A stretch of 64,000 nt of DNA from NCBI RefSeq assembly GCF_009763805.1, contig NZ_CP046803.1:1178001-1242000 (forward strand), given 5' to 3'. Both the position numbers and the translations under genes were made by a program. Origin of the DNA: Vibrio cidicii. GTDB lineage: Bacteria > Pseudomonadota > Gammaproteobacteria > Enterobacterales > Vibrionaceae. The first letter of the stretch is position 1. Each line of letters starts with the position of its first letter. The notes under the pieces are model-generated. The model had not been told where the DNA came from, ran no database searches, and saw nothing but the letters and a program-made list of their open reading frames with translations. Shown here in pieces: positions 37,239-47,538 of the stretch.

Positions 37239-39281
37239 ATGAGTAAGGAAACATTTGACGCGACGCGTTATAACCATAGCCAAAACAAGCCTTTTGAAGA
37301 GGTTTTAGAAGCGAGTCTTACTCGACGTAACATCCTCAAAGGAGGGCTTGGTATCAGTGCGATGACGGCGTTTGGCGCATTTGGTTTAGCGGGCTGTAAC
37401 AGCTCTTCAACCGCCGCATCGGCTGGCAGTAATGCTGGAGCAGGAAAAGCAACGGCGGTGCTCAATTTTGACTCAATTGCCGGATCGTTAACTGATGCGG
37501 TGAGCGTACCACCCGGGTATAAAGCGCAAGTTCTAGTTCCTTGGGGAACGCCGCTTAACAGCAAAGCGGCGGCATGGAAATCGGATGCCAGCAACAGCGC
37601 AGACGATCAGCAATATTCGCTTGGCATGCACCATGATGGGATGCATTTCTTCCCACTCAATGGCAATCCTAATGATGGTTTACTCTGTATCAACCACGAA
37701 TACATTGATGAAGATGCCTTGCACACCAATGGTCAAACTTTTGTCAACGGCGTTCGTACCATCGTCGATGAAGTGCGCAAAGAGATCAACGCACATGGCG
37801 TTTCAGTTGTGCGTATCAAGCTCGAAGATAATGTGTGGAAAATGGTGGACAACGATCCGCTGAACCGCCGCTATACAGGGGCGACGGTCATGGACATTTC
37901 TGGCCCGATGGCCTACTCCGAACATCTGGTGACACGCTTCTCACCAGACGGCAGCCAAGCGCGCGGTACGCTAAACAACTGCGGTAACGGCTATACACCT
38001 TGGGGCACTTATCTCACCTGTGAAGAAAACTGGCCGGGTTACTTTGTTAATACCGATACATTGACCGCAGAGCAGTCTCGTATCGGTATTGAAAAAAGTG
38101 GCACAACGCGTTACGCGTGGGAAACTTTGGCCGGACATGCAGAAGAGCGTCTAGACGAATTTACCCGTTTTAGCGTTGCACCAACTGGAGCAAGCGCTAT
38201 GGATGACTACCGTAATGAAGCGAGTGGTCACGGTTACATCGTTGAGATTGACCCATATACCGCGAACTCAAGAGCGGTAAAACGTACTGCGCTTGGCCGT
38301 TTCCGTCATGAAGGTTGTACGTTTGGTAAGCTGCAAGTGGGTAAGCCAGTAGTCTTCTATTCCGGCCATGATTCACGCTTCGAGTATCTATACAAGTTTG
38401 AATCCAAAGCGCTGTGGGATGCAGCAGATGCTGAACCCGCTAACCGTTTAGCAACTGGCGATAAATACATGGACGAAGGCACCTTGTATGTCGCGCGCTT
38501 TAACGAAGATGGAACAGGCACTTGGCTACCATTGACCCTAGAGAGTGTGACAACAGACGGAGGTACACTGGCAGACAGTTTCGCTTCTCTGGCCGATATC
38601 ATTCTTAATACCGCAGGTGCCGCAGACTTGGTTGGCGCGACGCCTATGGATCGTCCTGAATGGTGTGCGGTGGATCCCTACACAGGCAGCGTTTATCTCA
38701 CATTGACCAATAATACCAAGCGCACAGAAGCCAACTCGGCTAACCCACGTTTGAACAATAAGTTTGGTCACGTGATTCGTTGGGAAGAAGGAGCAAGTTC
38801 GACGGCGTTTAGTTGGGATATTTTTGTCTTTGGCTCTCCTGCTAACGGCGATGCTGCTACTAACCGCTCAGGTTTGACGGATTTGAACCAGTTTGCTAGC
38901 CCAGACGGCTTGGCCTTTGATGGCCGCGGTATCTTGTGGATCCAAACGGATAACGGCGCCAGTGAAGTCACCGGTTACACCAATGATCAAATGTTGGCTA
39001 TCGTACCTTCACGTATGGTCGACGAAAATGGCAAGCAGGTGACGGTTGGTGCCGACAACCAAACGCAGTTGAAGCGCTTTTTTGTTGGACCAAACGGTTG
39101 TGAAGTGACGGGGTTTGCCATCAGTCCAGATTACAAATCGGTGTTCGTGAACATTCAACATCCAGGCAACTGGCCATATTCCGATGATGCAGCAGAAGCC
39201 ACACCTGCTGGCGTTACGGTAAGACCTCGCGCTGCGACGGTAGTGATTCGCCGTGAAGATGGCGGAGAAATTGCGCTCTAA
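37239..39281 (+). CDS. phoX: PhoX-type (DUF839) alkaline phosphatase-like protein
   Basis: 680 residues. A twin-arginine signal (LTRRNILKGGLGISAM, about residues 27-42) is followed by a lipobox-like LAGC at about 49-52, suggesting Tat export and possibly lipid anchoring. The mature part shows the PhoX/DUF839 pattern: GMHFFPL, CINHEY, GTYLTCEENWPGYF, RHEGCTFG, WCAVDPYTGSVYLTLTNN and a C-terminal NGCEVTGFAISPDYKSVFVN. PhoX enzymes hydrolyse organic phosphate using Ca2+ and iron. The gene is monocistronic, followed by a strong bidirectional terminator. Confidence 0.88.
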   Translation: MSKETFDATRYNHSQNKPFEEVLEASLTRRNILKGGLGISAMTAFGAFGLAGCNSSSTAASAGSNAGAGKATAVLNFDSIAGSLTDAVSVPPGYKAQVLVPWGTPLNSKAAAWKSDASNSADDQQYSLGMHHDGMHFFPLNGNPNDGLLCINHEYIDEDALHTNGQTFVNGVRTIVDEVRKEINAHGVSVVRIKLEDNVWKMVDNDPLNRRYTGATVMDISGPMAYSEHLVTRFSPDGSQARGTLNNCGNGYTPWGTYLTCEENWPGYFVNTDTLTAEQSRIGIEKSGTTRYAWETLAGHAEERLDEFTRFSVAPTGASAMDDYRNEASGHGYIVEIDPYTANSRAVKRTALGRFRHEGCTFGKLQVGKPVVFYSGHDSRFEYLYKFESKALWDAADAEPANRLATGDKYMDEGTLYVARFNEDGTGTWLPLTLESVTTDGGTLADSFASLADIILNTAGAADLVGATPMDRPEWCAVDPYTGSVYLTLTNNTKRTEANSANPRLNNKFGHVIRWEEGASSTAFSWDIFVFGSPANGDAATNRSGLTDLNQFASPDGLAFDGRGILWIQTDNGASEVTGYTNDQMLAIVPSRMVDENGKQVTVGADNQTQLKRFFVGPNGCEVTGFAISPDYKSVFVNIQHPGNWPYSDDAAEATPAGVTVRPRAATVVIRREDGGEIAL

Positions 39282-39313
39282 CCGTATTTTTTCAGTCAGC
39301 CGCAGTCAAAAAA

Positions 39314-39341
39314 AATGGCCCCGATTTCAGGGGCCATTTAT
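39314..39341. terminator. Bidirectional terminator between phoX and a binding-protein gene
   Basis: AATGGCCCC/GGGGCCATT stem with an eight-T run on the minus strand and ATTTATC on the plus strand. Confidence 0.85.
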
Positions 39342-39401
39342 CAATTCTCTTTTTCGAACGCCTGTTCTCATCAAATCCCGTTCATCTTTGAGAGGTAGAC
39401 A

Positions 39402-40130
39402 CTACTTAATGCCATATTTGCGTAAGATGTTGTCGAACGTACCGTTTGCTTTGATCTCGGCCAGACCCTTGTTAAACGCCGCAATAATCTCACCATTTCG
39501 AGCGTTCGCTACCCCAGAGGTGACGTGGAGAGGATTAATTGAAAGTGCATTTTGAGTAAACTCGAAATCATCTAGATTCATTCCTGCCCCTGACAAGGTT
39601 GATTTAGCCACCAACTCATCTTCTAAGGTCAAATCAATTCGGTTCGCCAAAAGTTTCTTCGCATTAGTCAGTAGATCGTTAGCTTCAGGTTTATTGAAAT
39701 TGGTCGCATTGAGAAACTCATCGCCATAACCATAATTGCGTACGATGCCGACGTTTTTCCCAGTCAGGCTTGAGATGCCTTGATAGTCGAAGCTGTCCCC
39801 TTTGCGTTTGATAAACTTAAGTGAATTTTCTAGATAGGGTTGGCTGTAATTAAGATAGGAAGTTCGCTCTTGTGTAAACCATGTTGCGACCAACACATCC
39901 ACTCGCCCTTCTTTCACGTCATTCAAAGCGCGTGTCCAAGGCATGATTTTAAAATCCACATCGTAACCTTGCGTTTTAAAAGCTTGTGTGACGATCTCGA
40001 CAGAGATCCCAGGGTTCATATGGTCTTGTTGAACAAACGGTGGCCAAGGATCTTGAGTCGCTGTGATGGTTGCTGCATGAGCGGTTATCGAGAGCAATAG
40101 TGCGGTAACGGCAAGCAAAAGCGTTTTCAT
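39402..40130 (-). CDS. Periplasmic solute-binding protein (SBP_bac_3 type) 1
   Basis: 242 residues with a signal peptide (to AHAAT). It starts TATQDPWPPFVQ and contains IMPWTRALNDVKEGRVDVLVA and a C-terminal AFNKGLAEIKANGTFDNIL, the pattern of amino-acid-type binding proteins. No permease or ATPase lies nearby, so it may feed a chemoreceptor or act as an orphan sensor. Start has AGAGGAAA upstream. Confidence 0.85.
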   Translation of the reverse strand: MKTLLLAVTALLLSITAHAATITATQDPWPPFVQQDHMNPGISVEIVTQAFKTQGYDVDFKIMPWTRALNDVKEGRVDVLVATWFTQERTSYLNYSQPYLENSLKFIKRKGDSFDYQGISSLTGKNVGIVRNYGYGDEFLNATNFNKPEANDLLTNAKKLLANRIDLTLEDELVAKSTLSGAGMNLDDFEFTQNALSINPLHVTSGVANARNGEIIAAFNKGLAEIKANGTFDNILRKYGIK

Positions 40131-40163
40131 AAGCTTTCCTCTTTCTAAGAAACGAAATAAGTT

Positions 40164-40219
40164 TAGGTACTAGGTACTAGGTACTAGGTACTAGGTACTA
40201 GGTACTAGGTACTAGGTAC
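40164..40219. repeat. Eight perfect tandem copies of TAGGTAC
   Basis: 56 bp of uninterrupted 7-bp repeats between the binding-protein gene and the end of the chemoreceptor gene. The first copy on the chemoreceptor side supplies its TAG stop codon when the nearby GAAAC is corrected. Likely variable in copy number between strains. Confidence 0.97.
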
Positions 40220-41749
40220 GGAAACTTGGTCATGTGTCGAGCAATGTTCTGACTTAAGTCAAGTACCTCTTCGGTGCGCTGGGCATTTTGAACTGCGCCA
40301 GAGGAGACTTCATTGGACGCTTCAGATGCCTCGACAATCGCTTGACTGATCTCTTCAACCGCTTGTCTTTGTTCCTCAGTGGCTTGAGATATTTGGCCGT
40401 TGCGATCAGAGATCACGCTGATCAGTTCTTGCACTTGATTAACCGAATCTTGTGAATCACTGACGCGGGTTGCCGTTTTCTCAAGCAAAGAGGCTATACG
40501 GGACAGCTCTTGTTCTACCGAGGTAGTGGCACTACCTAAGGTGGCAATGTTTTTCTGGATTTGCTCGGTTGATTGGCTGGTTTTTACCGCCAAGTTGCGC
40601 ACTTCATCGGCGACCACGGCGAAGCCACGGCCTTGTTCACCAGCGCGAGCCGCCTCGATGGCTGCGTTAAGCGCCAGTAGGTTCGTCTGCTCAGAGATAT
40701 CATTAATCACGTTGAGCACGGTGGTAATCTTCTCCCCTTCGTTAACCAACACATGCATCTTGTCGTTTACCTGATTCATTTCATTGCGCATGTTAATGAT
40801 TTCATTCGCAGAATGTTCGATGGCTTGATTGACTTGATTGGCAAGGGAGGTCGCGGTGTGGGCTTGGTCGGCTGTTTCAGAGGCCGTGTCTGCGACGATA
40901 GAGACGGAATGGTTAAGCTCGGTTGCCGCCGCCGCAACGGTGCTCAGTTGATGTTTCTGCTGCTCAAGCTTGTTGGCATTCTCACGGGCATTGCTGCCGC
41001 TTTCGCGTGCTTTCTCTTCCAATGTGACGGATGAATGGCTGACATCTTGCACAATCACACGCAAGCTTTCGGTAAAGGTGTTGATGCCATCGGTAATGTC
41101 ATCAAACTCTTTGTACTTCGCTGGGGCGAGCTTGTTAGCCAGATCGCCGTCGCCGGATGAGAGTGATTGAATCACGTTGGTGAGTTGGCGTATCGGTTTC
41201 AAAACGGTAGCTGCCAGCGCAGCGATAACAACGACACTGATAATCAGAGCAACGATGCAAAGTTCTACGAGATTGAGAAGTAGAGACTGTGCCAGCTTTT
41301 CATCTAAAATACGCGTGTTGTAGTAAACGTTCACTTTGCCGACGGATTTCTCCTCGCCATAATCGGAGAAAAGCAGCTCTTTGCTCACCATCATCTCGGC
41401 TGAAAATGCACTTTTATCTTTGACGTCCACACCAGCTTTATCGTTTTCACTTTGGCTCGGTTGTAGGAACACCAAGTCACTTCCTTGAGTATCTTGCAAC
41501 TGAATTGCGGAAATTTCCGGTAAGTTTAGCTCAGCAGAAATCGCTCTTTTAGCGGTATCAAGGTCAAAATCCCACACCGCTTTTGGGAGGCTGATGGCCA
41601 TACGTTGGCTGGTGTTGTTAACACTCAGCATCAGTTCAGCAGTCAAGCTTTGCTTAAAGTTTTGATGCTTAATAAAGGCAGAAACCAGAAGAAACTAAGG
41701 TGACTGCGAAAATGACTTGGGCGAGAAATACGATTTTTAAACTTTTCAC
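40212..41749 (-). CDS. Methyl-accepting chemotaxis protein, two frameshifts
   Basis: 511 residues when corrected. GTG start at 41749 with [19 protein letters not shown], first membrane segment about 5-26; the break at GAAAC 41691-41695 (or 41681-41685) truncates the N-terminus in the raw frame. A periplasmic domain of about 130 residues (small Cache-like) precedes a second membrane segment (about 155-180), HAMP, and a signalling domain with the tip [20 protein letters not shown]. At the end, GAAAC 40221-40225 shifts the frame into the heptamer repeat; corrected, the protein ends ARHMTKFRT. It lies between solute-binding protein genes. Confidence 0.88.
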
Positions 41750-41953
41750 GGCAGGCACTCTCAATTGGGATGCTTCTTAAAAAAGTAGTGTTAGGTGAGA
41801 CAATATGCAAATTCTATTGCTGTCTAATTTGATGGAAAATAGTCTTATATCGGTGTGGTAAAAAACAACCTTTTCCAATTTGTCGTTTTCTTGATTTCTC
41901 TGGATAGGCAGTCCTATAACTAACAGTAATATTTATCTCTGGAGAGATTTAAT

Positions 41954-42730
41954 ATGAAACAATGGACATTAATAGGTTTGCTAGTGTTAGCTCTTCTGCC
42001 AAAATCGAGTGCGGCAGAATCTTTACGTGTTGTTACTCTTGAATACCCACCCTATATCGAGAGTAAAGGATCGCAAGTATCTGGTATAGCAGTGAATTTG
42101 GTAGAAGAAATATTTAGCAATTTGGAGATCCCTGCGGAAATTACCGTTCTTCCTTGGGCTCGTGCACTCAACTATATGGAGACCGGAGAAGCTGATGCCA
42201 TATTTACCATATTTAAAACGCCACAGAGGGAAGAGTTTGCTTATTTTAGTGAACAGGTTTTGTTTAGGCAAAATATCAGCTTAATTCGTAATCAAAACAG
42301 TTCAGTAAACTCAAATGATATAGAGCAAAAGCGTTTTTCTGGTTTGAGTTTGTGTGTGGTAAACAAAGTGAGTTACGGAGAGTACATTGATTCGAAGATC
42401 AAATCTGGCGCGTTTAAAACCATAGCTAGGCAGAATTCAGCTGAACAATGTGCTCTGATGCTAAGTGCAGGCCGTGTCGACCTTTGGGTGTCGAATGAGT
42501 TTGGTGCTCGCAGTATTATCGCTCGGTTAGCTTTGCAGGATAAATTGGAAATCATGCTGCCACCGATGCAAACCACCTTGAGTTATATTGCTTTTTCTAA
42601 AAAGCGCCAGAGTGAAGAGTTACGAAATCGCTTTGATGTGGAACTACAGAAAATGAAACAAACAGGACGCTACTTTGAATTGATCAATGACTATTTTTCT
42701 AGTCTGACACCTGATAAAACTGGAATGTGA
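41954..42730 (+). CDS. Periplasmic solute-binding protein (SBP_bac_3 type) 2
   Basis: 258 residues with a signal peptide (to SSAAES). The mature start RVVTLEYPPYIESKGSQVSG, VLPWARALNYMETGEADAIF and LQKMKQTGRYFELINDYF match the same family as its neighbours. Divergent from the chemoreceptor gene, sharing about 200 bp of promoter region. No transport partners nearby. GGAGAG precedes the ATG. Confidence 0.85.
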   Translation: MKQWTLIGLLVLALLPKSSAAESLRVVTLEYPPYIESKGSQVSGIAVNLVEEIFSNLEIPAEITVLPWARALNYMETGEADAIFTIFKTPQREEFAYFSEQVLFRQNISLIRNQNSSVNSNDIEQKRFSGLSLCVVNKVSYGEYIDSKIKSGAFKTIARQNSAEQCALMLSAGRVDLWVSNEFGARSIIARLALQDKLEIMLPPMQTTLSYIAFSKKRQSEELRNRFDVELQKMKQTGRYFELINDYFSSLTPDKTGM

Positions 42731-42751
42731 TCATTCTCCTAATGGAAAATT

Positions 42752-42780
42752 GAGCGATGATCGATGCGCTCACTTTTTTA
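42752..42780 (+). terminator. Terminator after binding protein 2
   Basis: GAGCG/CGCTC stem (with GATGATCGATG loop region) followed by ACTTTTTTA. Confidence 0.65.
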
Positions 42781-42976
42781 TGTATCTAGATCCAGTATTT
42801 AGAAATGTCTTTTGACTAACTTATTTGTTTTTAAGATGAATTTAAAGAATCAAGTAAGGAGCAATTTTCGTAATGTAATAAAGTAAGGAAATTGCAAGGA
42901 TAACAAGAAATTTTGGGTGTTAAGAAAATAATTGGAATAAGCAATTTTAATAAAAACATATAATTCATTTAATACT

Positions 42977-43011
42977 GATGTTCCCCTAAATGTTTTTGTT
43001 AGGGGAACATC
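42977..43011. terminator. Strong hairpin after binding protein 3
   Basis: GATGTTCCCCTAA pairs perfectly (13 bp) with TTAGGGGAACATC over a 9-nt loop, 13 bp after the stop of the minus-strand gene. Downstream T-run is weak. Confidence 0.6.
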
Positions 43012-43023
43012 TAAGCGTTGACT

Positions 43024-43774
43024 TTACTGGTAATTGCCTTTGATTGACTCTTGCTCAAATTTTTGTAGTTTTCCCTCCGCCAGTACTTTGGCTAGACCGC
43101 GGTTGAAAGCATCTAAGATCTCTTGCGCTCTGGGGGATTTTTTCGGCACGATGAGAAAGTAGTCTCTTTCGACGATCGGTTTGTCATTCATCTCGATTTG
43201 ATCGGTTAAGCCGAGTCGCATGACGGTCGTTTGGCCAACATTGGAGTCTTCCAAAACAATGTCTAAACGTCCACCTGCAAGTTTCTTATAGTTTCGCGTC
43301 GGCATCGGAGATACGGGAGATCTTCACCACCCCTTGTTTTTCTAAATCCTCAACACCATAGGCATAGCCAATGACTCCACCGATAGCGTATTTGGCGAGA
43401 TCTTCAGGTTTACTCCACATAATCTGTGCGCCCTTACGTTGGAATAAGGATGTTTTTAGAGTCAGCACTTTATCTGAGTAGAAGAAATGCTGCGCTCTCT
43501 CTTCATTTCTGCTCCACAGAAACGAGCCGTCTAACTCACCGTCCTGTGTCTGTTCAAAACCCCGTTTCCAAGGTAAGTAAACAAACTCAACGTTGTAGCC
43601 TTCTGCGGCGAAGGCTTCGGTGACTAAATGAGAGATATAACCTCCATGTTTGAGTGACTTGGATTGGTAAGGTGCCCATTCGCCATTGGCGAGCCTAACG
43701 GTGTTGGCCAAGCTGCTGGATGAAAACAGTGCGATAAGAATAAAAGAAAAAAATCTGGTACTTAATCGGTTCAT
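43024..43774 (-). CDS. Periplasmic solute-binding protein (SBP_bac_3 type) 3, frameshifted
   Basis: 249 residues when corrected. Signal peptide to SSLANT, then VRLANGEWAPYQSKSLKHGG and FVYLPWKRGFEQTQDGELDGSF. The frame breaks at GTTTC 43291-43295 on the plus strand; dropping one base gives RISDADANYKKLAGGRLDIVL. C-terminal part: AQEILDAFNRGLAKVLAEG. Like the other two binding proteins here it has no permease or ATPase beside it. Confidence 0.85.
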
Positions 43775-44042
43775 ACCGAGTCTCCTTTTCGGTCACCTAG
43801 GCGAGTGCGGTTTTGGCGAAAACGTCTTCGTCGAGGTTGACTAATAAATCTGACTGAATATTTGAATCCATGGCGGTAAACAACAGACCGCTTTATTTAG
43901 ATTAGACTACAGTTGCCATATTGGTGATAAGGATGTTACTAAGGAGAATCTCGATACGATTAAAGTGAGGAGAGCACAACGTCACCCCATTTCTGCCTAG
44001 AGAGAACGGGCTGGTTCAGCCCATTCTGCGTTGCAGCGGAAG

Positions 44043-44456
44043 CTAGGATTGCTTTTCAAATACCTCAACACCTTGTGGAATCTCATACCAGCTCTGTTTC
44101 TCCTTGACCCAAACATGGGTAGTCGGTTGAAACAGAGACTGCACATCAGGCGCAACGGGTTTGAGTTTCAGTTTAATCACCTCTGGTGCCGCGGGATTGA
44201 AGTGATAAATTCGGTTACCACAGCCGGGACAAAATTTCGCAGCATTGATATTGCCACTTTCGGAGGAGCGTTGCCACTCATGCATCTCACCTTTAAATTC
44301 AATGTCTTGCACATAAACCAACGCGGTAACACTAAAAGGGCTGGTAGCGAGTTTTTGACATTCAGTGCAGTGACAAGCAAGCACTTTAAAGGGAGCTCTG
44401 TGCAGTTGATACTCGACTTGTCCACATTGACAGCAGGCGCTAATTGGAAAATCCAT
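44043..44456 (-). CDS. GFA-domain (CENP-V/GFA) protein
   Basis: 137 residues from the ATG at 44456, which follows AAAGGAAC. Zinc-binding cysteines are arranged as in GFA proteins: CCQCGQV, LACHCTECQKLATSPFSV, and KFCPGCGNRIYHF. The family name derives from glutathione-dependent formaldehyde activation, but most members have no proven activity. Cytosolic and monocistronic. Confidence 0.88.
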   Translation of the reverse strand: MDFPISACCQCGQVEYQLHRAPFKVLACHCTECQKLATSPFSVTALVYVQDIEFKGEMHEWQRSSESGNINAAKFCPGCGNRIYHFNPAAPEVIKLKLKPVAPDVQSLFQPTTHVWVKEKQSWYEIPQGVEVFEKQS

Positions 44457-44656
44457 AAACAGTTCCTTTGGTGAGTTGATGTTGGATACTGTAGGGAAAA
44501 AGCGCATTGCTCTGCCACTAGAATTGTGGCTTTAGTGTGATTTCATTGCAAAGAGTGATCTGGGTGGAAAATTACGTGGAATAGAAAGGGCAGAGAGCGA
44601 TATGGCTTTCTGCCGTTGAGGGATCACAATCGGACAAGCATTGAGAGCTGGTCACC

Positions 44657-45326
44657 TTAGTGCGCTTCAAATGCGAGGGCTTTTTTCTCAATCTGACGGA
44701 AAAGTAAGGTCAAGATCGCATTGATGGTGAGATAAAACGCCCCGGCGACACCGAAGACGGTCAAGGTATCGTAGGTTTGTGCATTGATGCGTTGTGCATA
44801 ACCCATCAAATCCATAATGGTAATGGTGCTGGCCAGCGACGTCCCTTTGAATACCAAAATCACTTCATTCGAGTAAGCTGGTACAGCACGTCTTAGCGCA
44901 TAAGGCAGTAATACTTGTAAGGTTCTGATTTTATCCATGCCCAATGCACGGCAAGCTTGCCATTGTCCGGAAGGGATTGCGTTAAATGCGCCTTTAAATA
45001 ACAGAGAAACTGTAGGCTGCCGTATTGAGTGCCAGTGCCAGCATGGCGCAAAACCAAGGTTGGCTAAACCAGTGCCATAGAAAACTGTCGCGAATCCAAT
45101 CAAACTGTCCCGGGCCGTAATAGATCAAGAAAATCTGTACCAGCAGCGGCGTGCCAGTAAACAGGGTGATCAGGCTGCGGCTTAGCCAATGCAACACTGG
45201 CACTCGTAAAATCAATGTGGTGGTCATTAAAAGCGACAGGATACAGCCCACAAGCAGTGAAGCGACAGTTAGCTCTAAGCTGGTGGCTAAGCCTTGCAGT
45301 AATTGCCAAACATGTTGCTCTTTCAT
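44657..45326 (-). CDS. artM: Arginine-type ABC transporter permease ArtM, frameshifted
   Basis: 222 residues when corrected, about five membrane helices. The break at GAAAC 45006-45010 falls in the family loop; corrected, it reads [27 protein letters not shown] (shown as [15 protein letters not shown]), then the permease motif [28 protein letters not shown]. The start overlaps the artQ stop (ATGA). Last gene of artPIQM. Confidence 0.87.
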
Positions 45327-46013
45327 GCTTTGCCTCCTTCACTGATACTCATTCCTTGAATGGAGAATTTCTTATCGATCACTTTTACCAAGCGTTGAGT
45401 GATTAGTGTAATAAGCAGATAAATCGCCGCCGCAGTGGCATACCAAGTAAAGGCCTCATGAGTTGCTGCTGAGGTTAACTGCGCCTGTTTGAGCAGGTCC
45501 GTCACGCCGATCAAGGAAACTAAAGCGGTATCTTTTAGCAGCACCAACCACTGGTTGGTTAACCCAGGCAGGGCGTGGCGAATGGCCTGTGGCAGGACGA
45601 TGCGAAAAAACGCATGACTTTTGGCTATGCCCAGCGCACTGGCCGCTTCACGTTGTCCTCTGCCAACCGCTTTGAGTGCGCCGCGCAGGGTTTGCGAGGC
45701 ATAAGAGGCGAAAATCAGAGATAACGCCACCACGCCAGAAAGAAACGGACTAACTTCGACGAAATCACCGGTAAGTAAAAACAGCACCTGCGTCGAACCG
45801 AAATAGATGAATAGGACAACAAGAATTTCTGGCAGGCCGCGCAGCAAGGTGACCAACAGCGTTGTTGGCCACTTGACGACGACAAGCCGAGCCATCTCGC
45901 CACTGGCGAAAATGACCGCCAGAAACCAGACCAACCAACAGGCTGACCACTGCAAGTTGGACGGTCATCCAGCTTGCTTGAACCAGTGAAAGTGAGTAGC
46001 CCGTCAGCCCCAT
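45323..46013 (-). CDS. artQ: Arginine-type ABC transporter permease ArtQ, frameshifted
   Basis: 229 residues when corrected. Starts [20 protein letters not shown] two bp after artI. The break is at GAAAC 45922-45926; with one base removed, [20 protein letters not shown] is continuous. The EAA loop of ABC permeases is seen as [31 protein letters not shown]. Forms the inner-membrane channel with ArtM. Confidence 0.87.
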
Positions 46014-46014
46014 A

Positions 46015-46746
46015 TTAGTTTCCGAAGTACTGGTTAAAAATGGTTTGATACTCGCCGTTTGTTTTCACAGCTTTAAGTGCTGCATTCAGATCAGCGACCA
46101 ATTTCTGGTTGTCTTTATTGACCGCGATACCAAAGCCGTTTCCGAAGTATTGTGCGTTGGTCACGTATTCGCCGACGTAAGCGAGATTGTTCTCTTTCTT
46201 GAACCATTCCGCGACAACCGCAGTGTCACCGAATACCGAGTCAATACGGCCATTTTTCATATCGATAAAGGCGTCTTGGTAGCTGGCGTAAGGGACGGCG
46301 GTCACGCCTGCCATTTGTTCAAGTAAGTAGCTTTGGTGAGTTGAACCATTTTGCACTCCAACGCGTTTGCCTTTCAGAGCACCTTGGTCGGCCACTTTAC
46401 CTGCAATGGAAACAAATGCTGCTGAGTTATCGTAATAAGCATCCGTAAAGCTGACTTGCTCAAGACGCGCTTCGGTGATGTCCATAGCGGAAATCACCGC
46501 GTCGTAACGTTTGAACTTCAGGGCAGGAATAAGGCTATCAAACGCTTGATTGTGGAAGCTGCATTTCGCTTGCATCTGCTTACACAGCGCGTTGGCTAAA
46601 TCGACATCGAAACCTTGGATTTGATTGTTCTCATCCATGTATTCGAACGGCGCATAAGTGGCCTCCATGGCGAATTTAATTTCCTGCTGAGCAGCTACGT
46701 TGGTAGAGACGAGTCCGATAAGGGACGCCAGTAACATTTTTTTCAT
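46015..46746 (-). CDS. artI: Arginine-type periplasmic binding protein ArtI/ArtJ
   Basis: 243 residues with a signal peptide (to NVAAQQ). Mature start EIKFAMEATYAPFEYMDENNQIQGFDVDL, split here as FAMEATYAPFEYMDEN and IQGFDVDLANALCKQM. Lower-lobe region MDITEARLEQVSFTDAYYDN and C-terminal ALKAVKTNGEYQTIFNQYF complete the family pattern. Two cysteines (CKQMQAKC) match those of LAO/Art-type proteins. GGAG precedes the ATG. Confidence 0.88.
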   Translation of the reverse strand: MKKMLLASLIGLVSTNVAAQQEIKFAMEATYAPFEYMDENNQIQGFDVDLANALCKQMQAKCSFHNQAFDSLIPALKFKRYDAVISAMDITEARLEQVSFTDAYYDNSAAFVSIAGKVADQGALKGKRVGVQNGSTHQSYLLEQMAGVTAVPYASYQDAFIDMKNGRIDSVFGDTAVVAEWFKKENNLAYVGEYVTNAQYFGNGFGIAVNKDNQKLVADLNAALKAVKTNGEYQTIFNQYFGN

Positions 46747-46809
46747 TGTAATACTCCGTGTTTTTATGCGCTGAAGCTCCCTCTGGGGCTCGCTTCTTAT
46801 TTTGTTCTT

Positions 46810-47538
46810 TTAGTGCTTCAAATAATCCGCAAACTGGCTGGTTTGTGGCTGGGTAAACGCTTGTTTAGTGCCATGCTCGACGATCTTCCCTTTCTCAAGG
46901 TAGAGCACATGGCTGGCAATTTTTTTTGCAAAATCGACTTCGTGTGTCACGACCACTTGGGTAATACCCGTTTCACTCAGTTGATTAATAATTTTCACTA
47001 CCTGATTGGTGATTTCGGGATCGAGCGCCGCTGTTGGTTCGTCAAATAGCAGTACCTCTGGCTTCATCATCAGGGCGCGGGCGATAGCGACACGCTGTTG
47101 CTGACCACCGGAGAGTTCCAACGGCCAAGCATCTGCTTTTTCAGCCAATTGCAACGTGGTTAAGATCTGTGTCGCTTGCTCTTTGGCTTCGGCTTTGTTC
47201 AAGCCTAAGACCTTGACCGGGGCTTCGATTAAATTTTCTAGTACGGTCATGTGCGGCCAAAGATGGTATTGCTGGAAAACCATGCCAACTTTACGTCTTA
47301 GCTGCAAACCTAGATGTTCACTCATTGGCTGAGCGAAATCGAAAGTTTGCCCGGCGATATTCAGCTGACCGCTATCGGCATTTTCAAGTAGGTTCAACAC
47401 GCGCAAAAGAGAGCTTTTACCCGCACCGCTTGGGCCGAGTAAGACTAAGGTTTCGCCTTTGTCACAACGAAAATGAATATCGTGCAATACTTGGGTGTTG
47501 CCGTAAGACTTATTGATGCCATTAACCTGAATCGTCAT
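46810..47538 (-). CDS. artP: Arginine-type ABC transporter ATPase ArtP
   Basis: 242 residues. Walker [21 protein letters not shown], signature [20 protein letters not shown], Walker [17 protein letters not shown]-loop [12 protein letters not shown]. First gene of artPIQM. The upstream AT-rich stretch at about 47591-47625 (TATGCAATAAAAATGTATATA) could hold ArgR boxes, but the match is loose. Divergent from nlpE. Confidence 0.92.
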   Translation of the reverse strand: MTIQVNGINKSYGNTQVLHDIHFRCDKGETLVLLGPSGAGKSSLLRVLNLLENADSGQLNIAGQTFDFAQPMSEHLGLQLRRKVGMVFQQYHLWPHMTVLENLIEAPVKVLGLNKAEAKEQATQILTTLQLAEKADAWPLELSGGQQQRVAIARALMMKPEVLLFDEPTAALDPEITNQVVKIINQLSETGITQVVVTHEVDFAKKIASHVLYLEKGKIVEHGTKQAFTQPQTSQFADYLKH

